Assembly: GCA_000383115.1 (NCBI GenBank)
Contig: KB910555.1
Location: forward strand, 1 to 64,000
DNA: 64,000 nucleotides
Direction of reading: 5' to 3'
Origin: an alpha proteobacterium SCGC AAA015-N04
GTDB taxonomy: Bacteria > Pseudomonadota > Alphaproteobacteria > Puniceispirillales > Marisalimonadaceae
Part shown: positions 9,257 to 19,900 of the stretch, one piece after another
Numbering within the stretch: the stretch's first letter is position 1
Layout of the letters: each line of letters starts with the position of its first letter
Made by a program: the position numbers and the translations under genes
The notes under the pieces: model-generated
The model's input: the letters and a program-made list of their open reading frames with translations, nothing else
Database searches by the model: none
Told to the model about the DNA's origin: nothing

Positions 9257-10639
9257 ATGATAAAAACTTCTTTTAATATTGACCAAAGATTATTTGGGAC
9301 TGATGGAATAAGGGGTACCGTAAATGATGGAAAAGTAACAGCTTTAATGGCTGTTAATTTAGCTATGGCAGCAGGAGAATATTTTTATGGTAAAGCTGGT
9401 ATAAAAAAGTCAAGAGTTTTAATAGGAAAAGACACTAGGCTTTCTGGATATATGCTTGAACCTGCACTAGTTGCTGGCTTTACTTCAGTTGGGTTAGACT
9501 CCATAACAACAGGACCATTACCTACACCTGCCATAGCCCATTTAACAAGAGTTCTAAGATGTGATTTGGGAGTAATGATTTCTGCTTCTCATAATCCATA
9601 TGAGGATAATGGCTTAAAATTATTTGGTTCAGATGGGTTCAAACTAAATGATGATGTGGAAAATGAAATTCAATTAAGGATGGAAAAAGGGCCTTCACTT
9701 GCCAAATCAGCTAATTTGGGTAGGGCAAGAAGAATGGAGGATGCCATTGGTAGATATTCAGAATATATAAAACAAGTTCTTCCAAAACACGAAGACTTGA
9801 GTGGCATGAAAATTGTTTTAGACTGCTCCAATGGTGCGTCCTATAAAGTAGGTCCCGAAGTATTATTTGAATTAGGCGCTGACTCAATTATTATAGGTGA
9901 TAATCCTAATGGGAAAAATATAAATTTTGATTGTGGTGCCATGTTTCCGCAAAAAATGGCAAGAACTACGAAGTTGTCAAACGCTGATTTAGGTATTGCG
10001 TTAGATGGAGATGCAGATAGAGTAATTTTTTCAGATGAGAACGGAGATATCATAGATGGAAATCATATTATTGCTGTATTAGCTCAACAAATGCAAAAAA
10101 ATAAAGAATTATCTAGCAATCAAATTGTTGGAACATTAATGTCAAATTTAGGTTTAGAAAATTTTTTAAAAACAATTAATATTCATCTTCATAGAACTAA
10201 TGTTGGTGACAGATACATTTTAGATAAGATGATAAAATCTAACTGTAATCTAGGTGGAGAACCTTCTGGACATATTTTGCTAACTGATTTTGCAAAGACT
10301 GGTGATGGACTTTTAACTGCTATAAAAATTTTGTCTTTATTAAAAAAATCTAATTTAAAGGCTTCTAAGTTTCTTAGACCATTCAAATTAGTTCCCCAAT
10401 CTCTGAAAAATTTAAAAAATATTGATAAAAATATTTTGTTAAATACAAATGTAAAAAAATTACTGGGAAAAAAGCAAAAAGAACTTGGTGATAATGGAAG
10501 AATTTTAATAAGACCATCTGGTACTGAAGACGTAATAAGAATAATGGTTGAGTGTAATGATAAAAATCAAGTTAATGAAATAAGTGAAACAATTGCAAAA
10601 AGTATTATCGAGTTTAATGAAAAACAAAAAAATAAATAA
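9257..10639 (+). CDS. glmM: GlmM, phosphoglucosamine mutase
   Basis: GlmM converts glucosamine-6-phosphate to glucosamine-1-phosphate, the step leading to UDP-GlcNAc for peptidoglycan and lipid A. The N-terminus RLFGTDGIRGTVN is diagnostic, the phosphoserine loop is MISASHNPYEDNG with the catalytic Ser at about residue 111, the metal loop is LDGDADR, the sugar loop is GGEPSGH and the phosphate-binding site is RPSGTEDVIRIMVE. Length (460) is slightly over the usual 445. Only 9 bases separate it from folP, and thiD begins inside its last codons. Confidence 0.98.
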   Translation: MIKTSFNIDQRLFGTDGIRGTVNDGKVTALMAVNLAMAAGEYFYGKAGIKKSRVLIGKDTRLSGYMLEPALVAGFTSVGLDSITTGPLPTPAIAHLTRVLRCDLGVMISASHNPYEDNGLKLFGSDGFKLNDDVENEIQLRMEKGPSLAKSANLGRARRMEDAIGRYSEYIKQVLPKHEDLSGMKIVLDCSNGASYKVGPEVLFELGADSIIIGDNPNGKNINFDCGAMFPQKMARTTKLSNADLGIALDGDADRVIFSDENGDIIDGNHIIAVLAQQMQKNKELSSNQIVGTLMSNLGLENFLKTINIHLHRTNVGDRYILDKMIKSNCNLGGEPSGHILLTDFAKTGDGLLTAIKILSLLKKSNLKASKFLRPFKLVPQSLKNLKNIDKNILLNTNVKKLLGKKQKELGDNGRILIRPSGTEDVIRIMVECNDKNQVNEISETIAKSIIEFNEKQKNK

Positions 10640-11456
10640 TTTAACTTATTCGGTTTTAGTAATAGCAGGCTCGGATCCAAGTGGTGGAGCAGGTGTACAA
10701 GCTGATTTAAAAACACTTACTAGTCTTGGTGTATATGGAATGACAGCTATAACTGCTTTAACAGTTCAAAATACAATGGGTGTGACTGATATTTTGGAAA
10801 TACCACCAAAATTTGTAGTAAAACAAATTGATGCATGTTTATCTGATATTACTATTACTGCTATAAAAATAGGTATGTTACATAATTCAGAGTTAATATA
10901 TGCCTTGCTAGAGGCCCTAAAAAAAAATAAAATAATCGAAAATGAAAATATTAAAATTGTACTTGATCCAGTTATGGTTGCTAAAGGTGGTCATAAACTA
11001 TTGAAAAAAGATGCAATATGTGCTTTGAAGGATCTTATACGTAACTCTCAACCTATTTTAACCCCAAATATCCCAGAAGCAGAAATATTAACAGGAACTG
11101 AAATTAGAAATTTATCAGATATGAAAAAAGCAGCAAGAAATTTGATTAAACTTGGAGCAAAAAATGTACTTTTAAAAGGGGGTCATTTGGAAACAAACAT
11201 CTTAACTGATATACTATTTGGATCTAAAGAAATACTTTCTTTAAAAACACCTAAAATCTTCACCAAACATACTCATGGTACTGGTTGCACAATGGCCTCA
11301 GCGTTAACTGCTGGATTAGCTAAATCAATAAATATTGATGAAGCTTTTAAAATGGCACATTCATATGTAAATAAGGCGATAAAATACGCCCCAAAATTTG
11401 GAAAAGGAAAAGGACCTATTAACCATTGTAACAATATAGAACCATTTATTTACTAG
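10617..11456 (+). CDS. thiD: ThiD, hydroxymethylpyrimidine/phosphomethylpyrimidine kinase
   Basis: ThiD phosphorylates HMP and HMP-P for thiamine synthesis or salvage. The ribokinase-like fold is shown by VLVIAGSDPSGGAGVQADLKT near the N-terminus, TALTVQNT, VLDPVMVAKGG, LTPNIPEAEIL and the C-terminal anion-hole motif HGTGCTMASALTAGLA. The ATG chosen gives 279 residues and overlaps the end of glmM by 23 bases; a GTG 33 bases upstream is possible but would add residues not usual in the family. Its 3' end overlaps the opposite-strand GST-like gene by 11 bases. No thiamine riboswitch could fit ahead of it. Confidence 0.95.
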   Translation: MKNKKINNLTYSVLVIAGSDPSGGAGVQADLKTLTSLGVYGMTAITALTVQNTMGVTDILEIPPKFVVKQIDACLSDITITAIKIGMLHNSELIYALLEALKKNKIIENENIKIVLDPVMVAKGGHKLLKKDAICALKDLIRNSQPILTPNIPEAEILTGTEIRNLSDMKKAARNLIKLGAKNVLLKGGHLETNILTDILFGSKEILSLKTPKIFTKHTHGTGCTMASALTAGLAKSINIDEAFKMAHSYVNKAIKYAPKFGKGKGPINHCNNIEPFIY

Positions 11457-12102
11457 TTAATTTGATTATTTCACTATACCATTTATATACAGGATCATCA
11501 GAAACAAGTAATTGGTAAGAACTGCAAGAATAAACCCATTTTAAATTTCCAAAAAAAATATAATCTTCTATATTTGGATTATTTCCAGATATAAAGCCAT
11601 TTTTTTCAATTAGTTTTCTTATAGGATTTATTAGCTTTCTAAACTCTTTTGCAAATATATCTTTTTGTGTTTTATATTTAGTTATAGGTCCATTAATACG
11701 TTCTTCCCTTGTTTTTATAAAATAATCTCTATCTTTTTTCTCTAAGATGTTTGGTATTTCGTCAGCAATTATTTTAAATAAAACAGGTAACAGTTGTCTT
11801 GAAGTCCACAAGTATAAAAAGTAAGAAAAATTTTTACTATTTTCATTCACAAACAATTTATTATGGTTGAAATTTTCATCTAACCAATTATAGATATTCC
11901 ATGAATCACTAACAAATTCGTCTTTGAATTTTAGGACTGGTACTAGCTTTTGATTAGAAAATGATATTTTATTTTTTTCAGAGAACTTGACAGGCACAGT
12001 TTCAAATTTGATATTTTTATGTATGAGACATAATTTAACGCTACAACAAGGTGGACTAAAACGTAAGTCATTTTTACCCGACAATTCATATAATTGTATC
12101 AT
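11446..12102 (-). CDS. Glutathione S-transferase-like protein
   Basis: A 218-residue protein whose N-terminal 80 residues look like a thioredoxin-fold GST domain: YELSGKNDLRFSPPCCSVKL, then KLVPVLKFKDEFVSDSWNIYNWLDENF, which matches the GST cis-proline plus SxxI glutathione-binding segment. The rest is a helical C-terminal domain. A Pro-Cys-Cys occupies the place where catalytic Ser/Cys residues occur in some GST classes. The substrate cannot be told from sequence. It is a single minus-strand gene facing thiD, overlapping it by 11 bases at the stops, and diverges from serC. Confidence 0.8.
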   Translation of the reverse strand: MIQLYELSGKNDLRFSPPCCSVKLCLIHKNIKFETVPVKFSEKNKISFSNQKLVPVLKFKDEFVSDSWNIYNWLDENFNHNKLFVNENSKNFSYFLYLWTSRQLLPVLFKIIADEIPNILEKKDRDYFIKTREERINGPITKYKTQKDIFAKEFRKLINPIRKLIEKNGFISGNNPNIEDYIFFGNLKWVYSCSSYQLLVSDDPVYKWYSEIIKLTSK

Positions 12103-12126
12103 TTATAAATTAATCCTTAAAGTGTG

Positions 12127-12156
12127 TTGACAACTCTCTAATTATAATTAATAAAA
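12127..12156 (+). promoter_or_regulatory. Candidate promoter of the serC-serA operon
   Basis: A perfect TATAAT lies at 12143-12148, which would start transcription at about 12154-12156, exactly at the leader hairpin described next. A perfect -35 hexamer TTGACA lies at 12127-12132, but it is only 10 bases from that TATAAT. It could instead serve a second -10 such as TAATAA at 12149-12154 (16-base spacing). I see the boxes directly; which pair is used is inference. Confidence 0.45.
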
Positions 12157-12204
12157 TGCAAGGCATTTGCTTCCCAACAAGTATCAATATAATAAGAGGT
12201 TAAT
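12154..12204 (+). promoter_or_regulatory. Candidate serC leader RNA with two exclusive hairpins
   Basis: The space ahead of serC holds AAATGC-AAG-GCATTT (12154-12168), a perfect 6-bp stem, and an overlapping alternative stem GCAA-GGCAT-TTGC (12158-12170) followed by TTCCCAAC. The two cannot form together. A structured serC RNA motif is known upstream of serC in Alphaproteobacteria, so position and partial form fit such a leader. I cannot confirm membership without a covariance-model search. The serC ribosome site AGAGG is at 12195-12199. Confidence 0.4.
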
Positions 12205-13374
12205 ATGACCAAACCATTAGTCAAGCCAATTCGTCCAGAATTTTCCTCCGGACCGTGCGCTAAAAGACCTGGCTGGACTGTTAACAACTTAGAAAAAAGT
12301 ACACTTGGTAGGTCGCACAGACATAAAGCTTCAACTCAAAAGTTAGAGAAATTAATTCAATTAACAAAGTCTATTCTAGAAATACCAGATAATTATTTGT
12401 TGGGAATAGTTCCTGGTTCAGATACTGGTGCCTTAGAAATAGCTCTTTGGAATCTTTTAGGCCCAAAACATACTGACATACTAGTTTGGGATAGTTTTGG
12501 TTCTGACTGGGCAAATGATGTAATAAATCAATTAAAACTTGATGATATAAAAATACATAAAACTGATTATGGAAGATTACCTGATTTATTTGGTGGTGAT
12601 TTTAATGGAGACATAGTTTTTAATTGGAATGGTACTACTGCAGGTGTTTGTGTGCCAAATGCTGATTGGATCAATAGCTCCAGAGATGGTATAACTATTT
12701 GCGATGCAACATCTGCAGCTTTCGCTATGAAAATAGATTGGTTAAAATTAGATGTTACAACCTTTTCTTGGCAAAAATGTCTTGGTGGAGAAGCAGGTCA
12801 CGGAATTTTAGTGTTATCTCCAAAAGCAGTCCAAAGGATTAACAGTTACAAGCCTCACTGGCCCATACCAAAATTATTTCAATTAAAAAGAAATGAAGAG
12901 TTAAATTATGACATTTTTAAAGGCTCAACAATTAATACACCCTCCTTATTATGTGTTGAGGATTTCTTGGATGCACTTGATTGGAGTTATAAGATTGGAG
13001 GATTGTCCGAATTAATTTTAAGATCAAAAAAAAATTTAGACATTATTAAGAAATGGGTAGCTAAATCCAGTTGGACAGATTTTTTGTCCGAACATGAGCT
13101 AAATATATCGAACACGTCAATTTGTTTAAAATTAACTGATCCTCGAATTATCAATTTTCCTTTAGAAATAAAAAATGATATTGAGAAAAATGTTATAAAG
13201 CTACTAGAGAAAGAAAATGTAGCTTATGATATAGGAAGTTATAGGTCTGCACCTCCTGGCCTAAGAATTTGGGGAGGTCCAACAATTGAAAATGATGATA
13301 TAAAAAAACTTTTGCCATGGTTAGATTGGGCATACAATGAAACAATAGAACAATTTAAACATAGATCAAATTGA
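12205..13374 (+). CDS. serC: SerC, phosphoserine aminotransferase
   Basis: SerC transfers an amino group from glutamate to 3-phosphohydroxypyruvate in serine synthesis. The sequence is of the alphaproteobacterial type, beginning KPIRPEFSSGPCAKRPGW, with LGRSHRHKA, the cofactor-binding region GSDTGALE, ICDATSAAFA and the lysine-bearing segment TFSWQKCLGGEAGHG that should form the PLP Schiff base. The end, YRSAPPGLRIWGGPT, is also typical. The length (389) fits. It overlaps the region just before serA, so serC and serA form a two-gene operon. Confidence 0.96.
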   Translation: MTKPLVKPIRPEFSSGPCAKRPGWTVNNLEKSTLGRSHRHKASTQKLEKLIQLTKSILEIPDNYLLGIVPGSDTGALEIALWNLLGPKHTDILVWDSFGSDWANDVINQLKLDDIKIHKTDYGRLPDLFGGDFNGDIVFNWNGTTAGVCVPNADWINSSRDGITICDATSAAFAMKIDWLKLDVTTFSWQKCLGGEAGHGILVLSPKAVQRINSYKPHWPIPKLFQLKRNEELNYDIFKGSTINTPSLLCVEDFLDALDWSYKIGGLSELILRSKKNLDIIKKWVAKSSWTDFLSEHELNISNTSICLKLTDPRIINFPLEIKNDIEKNVIKLLEKENVAYDIGSYRSAPPGLRIWGGPTIENDDIKKLLPWLDWAYNETIEQFKHRSN

Positions 13375-13382
13375 GAGTTATT

Positions 13383-14963
13383 ATGCCAAAAGTTTTAATA
13401 AGTGATAAGTTAAGTAAAGCTGCTATTCAGGTTTTTAAAGATAATAATATTGCAATTACTTTTATGCCTGGCGTAAGTCGTGAAGAATTATTGGATGTTA
13501 TTGGTGAATATGATGGATTAGCAATTAGATCTGCAACAAAAGTTAATAAAGATGTTTTTAAAAAAGCAAAAAACTTAAAAATAATTGGTCGTGCTGGCAT
13601 AGGGACTGACAATATAGATAAAGATGAAGCTACCAAAAATGGGGTAATTGTAATGAACACACCCTATGGAAATGCAGTTACAACTGCAGAACATGCAATT
13701 GCTTTAATGATGTCATTAGTAAGAATGATACCTCAAGCTGATATATCGACAAGGCAAGGCAAATGGGAAAAATCTAAGTTTAACGGAACAGAAATTACTG
13801 GTAAATATTTAGGACTTATAGGCTGTGGAAATATTGGATCTATTGTTGCCACAAGAGCTTTAGGTTTAAAAATGAAAGTTTTAGCATATGATCCATTCCT
13901 TACAGATGAAAAAACAAAAGAACTAAGTATAAAAAAAGTAGGTTTAGATTATTTGTTAAATAATTCTGATATAATATCTCTTCACACACCTCTAACCAAT
14001 GACACAAAAAATATAATTTCATCTGAAGCTATAAGTAAAATGAAAAAAGGGGCAAGAATTATTAATTGCGCAAGGGGTGGATTGGTTGACGAAGTTGCAT
14101 GTAGAGCAGCTTTAGACACAGGACATTTAGCAGGTGCGGCTTTTGATGTTTTTACTGAAGAACCAGCAAAGAAAAATATTTTGTTTGATGCTCCCAACTT
14201 AATAGCTACGCCTCATTTAGGTGCATCAACTCTTGAAGCACAAGAAAATGTAGCTATTCAAATAGCTCAACAAATGTCAGATTATTTAAATACTGGGGCC
14301 GTCGTAAATGCGCTTAACTATCCAAATGTCTCTTCCAAAGAAGCACCTATTATAAAACCATATGTCAAGCTTGCTTATTTGATGGGCTCATTTTTAGGTC
14401 AAGTTACTCAAGAGGGTATTTTAAGTATAAATTTAGAATTAGAGGGCAAGGCATCATCTATACAAGATGTTCCATTAATGGCTAGTGCTCTTGTAGGCGT
14501 GTTAGAACCTACCTCAGCATCAGTTAATAATATTAATTCATCTTCTATAGCATCAAGTAGAGGTATAAATTTATTAACAATTAAACACGAAAGACGTTGT
14601 GACTATGAAACTTTACTAAAGATATCAATCGAACATGAGAAAGGTGAACGAACAATTTCTGGCACATTGATAGCTGGAAATAAACCAAGAATTATTAGCA
14701 TTCAAGGCATACCAATTGAATCAGATTTTCCAAAAAATGCACTTTATCTTCGAAATTATGATAAACCAGGATTTATCGGTGATTTAGGTAATGCACTTGG
14801 AAAAAGAAATATTAATATTGCCTCTTTTCACCTTGGACGTCGTGAAGTAGGTGGTGAAGCAATTGCATTAGTAGAAGTTGATGAAATTATTGATAAGAAA
14901 ATTATTTCTGAGATCAAAAAACTTCCTCAGGTTGCTAGGGTAAATACTATTTCTTTTGAATAA
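13383..14963 (+). CDS. serA: SerA, D-3-phosphoglycerate dehydrogenase
   Basis: SerA oxidises 3-phosphoglycerate, the first step of serine synthesis. The long (526-residue) type is present: substrate domain with RSATKV and IIGRAGIGTDNID, Rossmann NAD site LGLIGCGNIGSIVA, catalytic-region NCARGGLVDE and the His motif ATPHLGAST, an intervening domain (about 320-450), and a C-terminal ACT domain (RNYDKPGFIGDLGNALGKRNINIA) that usually binds serine. I chose the ATG with GAGAG 5 bases upstream; a TTG 12 bases earlier overlaps the serC stop but has no ribosome site. Confidence 0.98.
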   Translation: MPKVLISDKLSKAAIQVFKDNNIAITFMPGVSREELLDVIGEYDGLAIRSATKVNKDVFKKAKNLKIIGRAGIGTDNIDKDEATKNGVIVMNTPYGNAVTTAEHAIALMMSLVRMIPQADISTRQGKWEKSKFNGTEITGKYLGLIGCGNIGSIVATRALGLKMKVLAYDPFLTDEKTKELSIKKVGLDYLLNNSDIISLHTPLTNDTKNIISSEAISKMKKGARIINCARGGLVDEVACRAALDTGHLAGAAFDVFTEEPAKKNILFDAPNLIATPHLGASTLEAQENVAIQIAQQMSDYLNTGAVVNALNYPNVSSKEAPIIKPYVKLAYLMGSFLGQVTQEGILSINLELEGKASSIQDVPLMASALVGVLEPTSASVNNINSSSIASSRGINLLTIKHERRCDYETLLKISIEHEKGERTISGTLIAGNKPRIISIQGIPIESDFPKNALYLRNYDKPGFIGDLGNALGKRNINIASFHLGRREVGGEAIALVEVDEIIDKKIISEIKKLPQVARVNTISFE

Positions 14964-15044
14964 AAGTCTTATTTGAAAAATAAAAAAATGATTAGATACA
15001 TTACCTACTTTATTATATAAATAGATTTTACATTAAGGATATTT

Positions 15045-16178
15045 ATGATGACTAGTTTACCAGGTCGGAAAGGACTATTACCTGCTGGTTTGGCAGATAT
15101 TCTTTATCCAAATGCTCAGGAACAAGCAATAAAGATTGAAAAACTTCTCAATGTTTTCTCTAAATTTGGATATATGCGGGTTAAACCACCATTGGTAGAA
15201 TACGAAGATACTCTACTCTCTGGTGGCCCTGGAACTGAACTGAAAGAATCCACCTTTAGAATAATGGATCCTTTATCGCAAAAAATGATGGCGCTGAGAT
15301 CAGATGTAACAGCACAAATTTCAAGGATAGCTTCTACAAGACTATTACATTCTCCTCGACCCCTTCGCTTATCTTATTCTGGGGATGTATTACGAGTAAA
15401 AGGTGATAGTTTCAATATGGAGCGACAAAAAACACAGGTTGGAGCAGAATTAATTGGCCAAAAATCTGAATATGTTGACTCAGAGATTATACTAGTTTGT
15501 TCAAAAGCACTTCAAGCAATAGATATTAACAACATAACTATTGATATTAATTTCCCTTTTTTAAGAAGATATCTTTTAGAGGACAATTCTACTTTTTTAA
15601 AAGAAAAGATAAACGAATGTATTGATAGGAAAGATAGACAATATTTAGGTAAGTTAAAATTTAGTAACAAAGATATTATATTAAAGTTTATGAATTTTTC
15701 AGGAAGCGTTGACCAGCACATCAAATATTTATCAGAAATTAAACTAAACGGGGTACTTTCAGAAATTAGGGAATACTTATTTAAGGTTATAAAAATTATT
15801 AAAAATAATAATAATGATATTAATATTTCCATAGATCTTTTAGAAAATAAGGGTTTTAAATATCATACGGGATTAACCTTTACAGTCTTTTCCGAACTAT
15901 TTAAAGGAGAAATAGTAAAAGGAGGAAGTTACAAAACTCTTTCGAATGAAACAGCTACTGGCTGTACTATTTATACTGAAAAAATCAATAATGAATTTAA
16001 TGTTAAATTAAATGATTTAGTATACTTGCCAAGCTTAAATATGAGAGATGCAGATTTGTTGATTAAAAAGGGATATAGAGTTGTTTTTGGTAATAATTAT
16101 AAAATTAATTCAGAAAAAGAAGCCTTAAAAATGAAATGTAAATATATTTGGAGAAATGGTAAAATTTTTGAAATTTGA
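15045..16178 (+). CDS. hisZ: HisZ, ATP phosphoribosyltransferase regulatory subunit
   Basis: HisZ is a catalytically inactive HisRS paralogue that pairs with short HisG to start histidine synthesis. The sequence shows the alphaproteobacterial HisZ pattern LLPAGLADILYPNA, then RVKPPLVEYEDTLLSGGPG, FRIMDPLSQKMMALRSDVTAQISRIA, RLSYSGDVLRVKG and ERQKTQVGAELIG. Its 377 residues lack the anticodon-binding domain of true HisRS. AAGGA lies 5-9 bases upstream of two consecutive ATG codons. The matching hisG is not in the window. It is followed after 27 bases by purA. Confidence 0.92.
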   Translation: MMTSLPGRKGLLPAGLADILYPNAQEQAIKIEKLLNVFSKFGYMRVKPPLVEYEDTLLSGGPGTELKESTFRIMDPLSQKMMALRSDVTAQISRIASTRLLHSPRPLRLSYSGDVLRVKGDSFNMERQKTQVGAELIGQKSEYVDSEIILVCSKALQAIDINNITIDINFPFLRRYLLEDNSTFLKEKINECIDRKDRQYLGKLKFSNKDIILKFMNFSGSVDQHIKYLSEIKLNGVLSEIREYLFKVIKIIKNNNNDINISIDLLENKGFKYHTGLTFTVFSELFKGEIVKGGSYKTLSNETATGCTIYTEKINNEFNVKLNDLVYLPSLNMRDADLLIKKGYRVVFGNNYKINSEKEALKMKCKYIWRNGKIFEI

Positions 16179-17498
<1,320 letters not shown>

Positions 17499-17502
<4 letters not shown>

Positions 17503-18401
17503 TTTGTTTCTATTAAATTAAGTTCAATTGCTTTTACCTTGATTGCCTCTTGAAGTTTTTCGAAAGCTCTAGACTCTATTTGTCTAATCCTTTCTCTGCT
17601 GACATTGTATTCTTTTGATAAATCTTCAAGAGTTTTTGGAGGTTCTGTTAGTCGTCTCTGTATAATTACATCTTTTTCCCTGGGTTTTAGTAAATCTAAA
17701 GCTTCAAGCATCATTTTATTACGGATTACTTTTTCTTCGTGTTTAACAAATTGAGTTTCTTGATTTTCTCTTTCATCTGTAAGTAAATCTTGCCATTCAG
17801 TTTCTTCACCATCGCTTCTATTCATCTGAGCATTCAAAGAATGGTCACCACCTAGCATTCTTCTATTCATGCTAATTACATCTTCTTCTGAAACATTAAG
17901 TGTATTCGCAATGTGACCCACTTGATTAGGTGATAAGTCACCATCTTCAAGCGCATTAATTTTACTTTTAATTTTTCTGAGGTTAAAAAATAGTTTCTTT
18001 TGGCTAGCAGTCGTTCCAATTTTAACTTGAGACCAGCTCCTTAAAACAAATTCTTGAATTGCTGCTTTAATCCACCACATAGCATATGTTGCAAGTCGAA
18101 AACCCTTTTCAGGATCAAACTTCTTTACAGCATGCATCATACCAATATTACCTTCAGCAATTAAATCAGCTATTGGTAATCCATAACCTCTATAACCCAT
18201 GGCAATCTTAGCTACCAGCCTTAAGTGACTTGTAACAAGTTTATGAGCAGCTTTGGTATTATTTTTATCTAACCAGTCTTTTGCTAAACTGTATTCCTCC
18301 TCAGCGTTGAGCATAGGAAATTTTTTTATTTGGTCCAGATATCTACCTAGATTATTATCTGGGGATAAAAGTGATAAATTCATTGAATCAGTTTTATGCA
18401 T
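17499..18401 (-). CDS. rpoH: RpoH, heat-shock sigma factor (sigma-32)
   Basis: A 300-residue sigma-70 family factor. Region 2 is clear (LVAKIAMGYRGYGLPIADLI, NIGMMHAVKKFDPEKGFRLA, YAMWWIKAAIQE), and it is followed by the RpoH-specific box QKKLFFNLR at about residue 135. The C-terminal region 4 helix-turn-helix is LEDLSKEYNVSRERIRQIE. It directs RNA polymerase to chaperone and protease genes. AGGAG lies 6 bases before the ATG. rluD lies 76 bases upstream on the same strand, and the 3' end overlaps purA by 4 bases on the other strand. Confidence 0.97.
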
Positions 18402-18477
18402 TAAATACTCCTGTCACCAACAATATATATAGATTATTTTTTAAATTTTTAAAGACTTTTCTAATATTTTTTATTTT

Positions 18478-19491
18478 TTACATTTTCAGAATACGAATTA
18501 ATTCAAGCATGTCATTAGGTAATTTGCTTTCAAAGTATAATATTTTGTTAGTTATAGGGTGTTTAAAAGATAAACTAATTGCATGTAAAGCTTGTCTATC
18601 GAATTGTTTAGTTAATTTTATCTTTTCTCTTAAATCATGACTGTTTATATTTTTTGTTGAGGGTAATCTGCCATATACAGGATCTCCAACGACACTATGT
18701 CCTAGATCAGATAAATGAACTCTTATTTGGTGTGTTCGACCAGTTTCTAGTTTACATTCAACTAAACTTGAAATAGGAAAATAACTTTCTATAACCTTCC
18801 ATTTTGTAATAGCTAATTTACCTCTATTATTTATTGACATTTTTTTTCTATTAAAGATGGATCGACCTATTGGCTTTTTTATGAAACCCTCTACAGGGGG
18901 CATGCCCCATACAATAGCATTGTAGGTTCTTTCTAGGTCATGATTGCTGAAAATTTCACATAACTTATGATGTGAAATTTCATTTTTGGCAACTACCATA
19001 ATTCCACTTGTATTTTTATCTAATCTATGAACAATGCCGGGTCTTTTAATACCTCCAATACCTTGTAATTGCTTACCACAATGGTGTAGTAATGCATTTA
19101 CTAGAGTATTATCAGGATTACCAGGTGCCGGATGCACAACCATTCCAGCTTTTTTATTTAAGATTATTAAATATTTATCCTCATAAAGAATTTCTAATTT
19201 AATATTTTGCGGAATAATTTTCCCTTCATCAATGCTTGGGATCTTAATTTCAATAGTTTGATTAATATTAATTTTCAAAGAGGGATTTTTTACAATAATT
19301 CCATTTATTTGAATATTATTAGTTGCAATTAATTTCTTTATTTTATTTCTCGAAAAAGATAAATTATCTAGTAGCGAATTTTTTTTAGAATTAACAATTG
19401 AATTAATTGCTCTTGTAACCCAAACGTCTAGCCTATCAATAGGTATATCATAATCTGTTACTCGTAAAATAATTTTTATAGGATCTTTCAT
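18478..19491 (-). CDS. rluD: RluD-type 23S rRNA pseudouridine synthase
   Basis: The protein has an N-terminal S4 RNA-binding domain (LSFSRNKIKKLIATNNIQING) and the RluA/RluC/RluD catalytic core: ILNKKAGMVVHPAPGN, the catalytic-Asp motif GIVHRLDKNTSGIMVVAKN, LETGRTHQIRVHL and GDPVYGR. With 337 residues and an S4 domain it is of RluC/RluD type; the adjacency to rpoH and a DUF6476-like gene in alphaproteobacteria favours RluD. Its start codon overlaps by 2 bases the divergent start codon of the next gene. Confidence 0.93.
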   Translation of the reverse strand: MKDPIKIILRVTDYDIPIDRLDVWVTRAINSIVNSKKNSLLDNLSFSRNKIKKLIATNNIQINGIIVKNPSLKININQTIEIKIPSIDEGKIIPQNIKLEILYEDKYLIILNKKAGMVVHPAPGNPDNTLVNALLHHCGKQLQGIGGIKRPGIVHRLDKNTSGIMVVAKNEISHHKLCEIFSNHDLERTYNAIVWGMPPVEGFIKKPIGRSIFNRKKMSINNRGKLAITKWKVIESYFPISSLVECKLETGRTHQIRVHLSDLGHSVVGDPVYGRLPSTKNINSHDLREKIKLTKQFDRQALHAISLSFKHPITNKILYFESKLPNDMLELIRILKM

Positions 19492-19873
19492 GTCTAATAT
19501 ATATAACCCTAAGCAGAATACACAAAATTGGATATTAAATAATATAAAGTTTATAAAAATTATAGCTATAATTTTAGGTATATTAATATTAACAGGCGTA
19601 ACTATTTTATTTTTTGGTTTAATGAATACCTACAAAAATTTAGAAGCCTCAAAAAAGATGGATCAGAATTTTGAAAATAATAAGAAAGAAATTAAAATAT
19701 TTAACTTTTTACAACCAAAAAATGCACAGTTAATATCAACATCACTTGGGATTAATAATCAAATTTTGTTAAGATTTATTTATAAAGGTGATAATGTTTT
19801 GGTATTATTAGATAGTAGTTCTAACGAGGTTATTTCAATAATAACTCTAAAGAAAGAATTAGACAAGTGGTGA
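19490..19873 (+). CDS. Small single-pass membrane protein, DUF6476-like
   Basis: A 127-residue protein with one N-terminal membrane helix (about residues 21-48) and a small C-terminal domain. The line QLISTSLGINNQILLRFIYKGDNVLVLLDSSSNEVI resembles the pattern I associate with DUF6476 proteins encoded beside rluD/rpoH in Alphaproteobacteria; the match is by eye and by neighbourhood. Function is unknown. AGGA at 19480-19483, 6 bases before the ATG, is inside rluD on the other strand, because the two ATGs share the central CATG. Confidence 0.7.
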   Translation: MSNIYNPKQNTQNWILNNIKFIKIIAIILGILILTGVTILFFGLMNTYKNLEASKKMDQNFENNKKEIKIFNFLQPKNAQLISTSLGINNQILLRFIYKGDNVLVLLDSSSNEVISIITLKKELDKW

Positions 19874-19900
19874 TTTTTTTTATTTTCACATTGAGTCAAT

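Noticed and set aside
10560..10616. Thiamine riboswitch ahead of thiD
   Set aside because: thiD starts within glmM, and no THI-box-like sequence is seen in the coding end of glmM.
18371..18640. An 89-codon plus-strand open frame spanning the rpoH-rluD gap
   Set aside because: It overlaps both minus-strand genes, has no ribosome site and its product is low-complexity.
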